A stretch of 32,779 nt of DNA, from positions 1 to 32,779 of the forward strand of contig WGCP01000161.1 of NCBI GenBank assembly GCA_015493715.1. The letters run 5' to 3'. Below the pieces are notes generated by a model. It was not told the origin of the DNA. It searched no databases and saw nothing but the letters and a program-made list of their open reading frames with translations. The stretch's first letter is position 1. Every line of letters begins with the position of its first letter. This DNA is from Desulfobulbaceae bacterium. Lineage in GTDB: Bacteria > Desulfobacterota > Desulfobulbia > Desulfobulbales > Desulfobulbaceae. A program made the translations under genes and the position numbers. Of the stretch, positions 31,522-32,779 are shown in pieces.

Positions 31522-32779
31522 ATGAAGAGTGATGTATTGGTTATAGGGAGTGGGATCGCAGGATTATCATTCGCCCTGAAGGTTTCGTCTTTTTGTTCGG
31601 TGACCCTTATTACAAAAAAGGTAAGGACCGATACGGCGACAAATCTAGCGCAAGGTGGGATAGCAGCAGTCTTGTCAAAGGGTGACGATTTTGACTTTCA
31701 TGTAAAGGACACTTTGACATCAGGAGATGGCCTTTGTGACGAAGAAGTCGTCCGCCTGGTCGTCGAAAACGGTGAAAAACGGGTCAGAGAGTTAATCGAC
31801 TTAGGTGTTCGGTTCCAACAGGGGAAAAATGGGCAAGAATTTGACCTTGGAATGGAAGGAGGGCACTCCCACCGACGGGTCGCGCACGCCTTTGACCTCA
31901 CCGGCCATGAAATAGAACGGGCCCTTCTGGAAAAAATAAGCCAACAATCAAATGTTGAAATCCTCGAAAATCATCTTGCCATAGATCTTCTCATTGCCTC
32001 CAAAGCACCTGGGAAAAATGATACGACAGGCAGAGACAAATGTATCGGTGCATACGTTCTTAATCGAATGACGGGCGAAGTGGAAACCAGGCTCAGTAAG
32101 GCAACGGTGCTGTGCACCGGCGGATGCGGCAAGGTCTATCTCTATACGACCAATCCGGACATTGCGACGGGTGATGGTGTTGCCATGGCCTACAGGGCGG
32201 GGGCGCGGATTGCCAACCTGGAGTTCATCCAATTTCATCCGACCTGTTTTTATAATTCGAAGATCAAAAATTTCCTTATTTCCGAGGCGGTTCGCGGCGA
32301 GGGTGGGGTCTTAGTCAATAGCAAGGGTGAGGCGTTTATGCGCAAACATGATGAACGCGGCGACTTGGCTACCAGGGACGCAGTGGCGCGTGGTATTGAT
32401 GCCGAAATGAAGACCAGCGGTGCAGATTGCGTGTATCTCGATATTACCCACAAAGATCCCAATTTCATTCGTAACCGCTTTCCAACCATTTATACGACTT
32501 GTAAAAAATATGGGGTTGATATAACTGAAGAACCAATCCCCGTGGTACCGGCTGCTCACTATATGTGTGGCGGTGTTAAGGTCGATGCCTGGGGTGAGAC
32601 CACGATGGAAAGTCTGTTTGCCCTGGGCGAAACAGCCTGCACCGGCCTGCACGGTGCAAATAGACTGGCAAGCAATTCTCTGCTTGAGGCCGTGGTCTTT
32701 GCAGACCGAGCCGCCTACAGATTGCAAGATTTCTGGCCCGAATACCGTAAGAAACCATTTGTGGAAACAGGCGATTGGC
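31522..32779 (+). CDS. nadB: L-aspartate oxidase (truncated at the window edge)
   Basis: 419 codons of about 530 are visible; the frame is open at the right edge. It oxidises aspartate to iminoaspartate with FAD, the first step of NAD synthesis. 'VLVIGSGIAGLSFALK' at residue 5 is the dinucleotide-binding GxGxxG, followed by 'TNLAQGGIAAV', 'EGGHSHRRVAHAFDLTGHEI' (about 113-132), 'IQFHPT' and 'SEAVRGEGGVLVN', and 'AAHYMCGGVKVD' with 'LFALGETACTGLHGANRLASNSLLE' region near 370-395. These distinguish NadB from succinate dehydrogenase, to which it is related. ATG 31522 follows only a weak GCACGAG. Confidence 0.94.
   Translation, partial: MKSDVLVIGSGIAGLSFALKVSSFCSVTLITKKVRTDTATNLAQGGIAAVLSKGDDFDFHVKDTLTSGDGLCDEEVVRLVVENGEKRVRELIDLGVRFQQGKNGQEFDLGMEGGHSHRRVAHAFDLTGHEIERALLEKISQQSNVEILENHLAIDLLIASKAPGKNDTTGRDKCIGAYVLNRMTGEVETRLSKATVLCTGGCGKVYLYTTNPDIATGDGVAMAYRAGARIANLEFIQFHPTCFYNSKIKNFLISEAVRGEGGVLVNSKGEAFMRKHDERGDLATRDAVARGIDAEMKTSGADCVYLDITHKDPNFIRNRFPTIYTTCKKYGVDITEEPIPVVPAAHYMCGGVKVDAWGETTMESLFALGETACTGLHGANRLASNSLLEAVVFADRAAYRLQDFWPEYRKKPFVETGDW

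Noticed and set aside
1-32779. CRISPR arrays, prophage, defence systems, insertion sequences
   Set aside because: No regular spaced direct repeats, no transposase, integrase, phage structural or nuclease genes were seen.

Overview
The window looks like chromosomal DNA of an anaerobic Gram-negative bacterium of the Desulfobacterota, most like the Desulfobulbales (sulfate reducers and relatives). The placement is inferred from gene content and protein style, not from a marker-gene tree. Pointers are the LPS genes kdsA, kdsC and lptC (an outer membrane), LL-diaminopimelate aminotransferase, a C4-dicarboxylate-type TRAP transporter, a NapH-like membrane polyferredoxin with a CxxC micro-protein, and two PPK2 polyphosphate kinases. 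A perfect parS site beside parAB suggests the right end lies in the origin-proximal part of the chromosome.

Layout. 1-3563 (+): the end of a beta-propeller gene, then a TRAP transporter (dctP, dctQ, dctM). 3564-3962: a leader with a good sigma70 promoter and a 180-bp palindromic element. 3963-7669 (+): the tightly overlapping pyrG-kdsA-kdsC-lptC operon (CTP and KDO supply, LPS export), followed by dapL. 8959-10058: repeat-rich DNA around a UspA gene, with a 134-bp palindromic repeat, a REP pair and a strong terminator. 10059-14159 (-): yajC, tgt, a SlyD-like FKBP, a LysE exporter, a NahK-like sugar kinase and a MazG-type pyrophosphohydrolase. 14230-15687 (-): degP/htrA. 15690-16270: non-coding DNA with a promoter-terminator unit on the minus strand. 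16275-16734 (+): two small conserved-looking genes. 16739-19727 (-): GH15 glucoamylase and glucokinase, turning alpha-glucan into glucose-6-phosphate. 19999-24530 (+): a CBS4-PAS2-LuxR regulator, a second copy of the palindromic repeat, and two PPK2 genes. 24712-27604 (-): rdgB, queH and a NifA-like sigma54 activator. 27664-27854 (+): two tRNA-Ser genes. 27884-31391 (-): a six-gene run parA-parB-MTH1187-CxxC micro-protein-polyferredoxin-SH3b. 31465: parS. 31522-end (+): nadB, cut by the window edge.

Most genes are housekeeping. The less ordinary parts are the palindromic element in the pyrG leader, the two-copy dispersed palindrome family, the promoter-terminator unit upstream of degP, the overlapping alternative hairpins at 16082-16128, the coupling of a redox/thiamine-binding module to parAB, and the CBS-PAS-LuxR protein next to tandem PPK2 genes, one with a polylysine-rich tail. 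No CRISPR array, transposase, phage gene or recognised defence system was seen.
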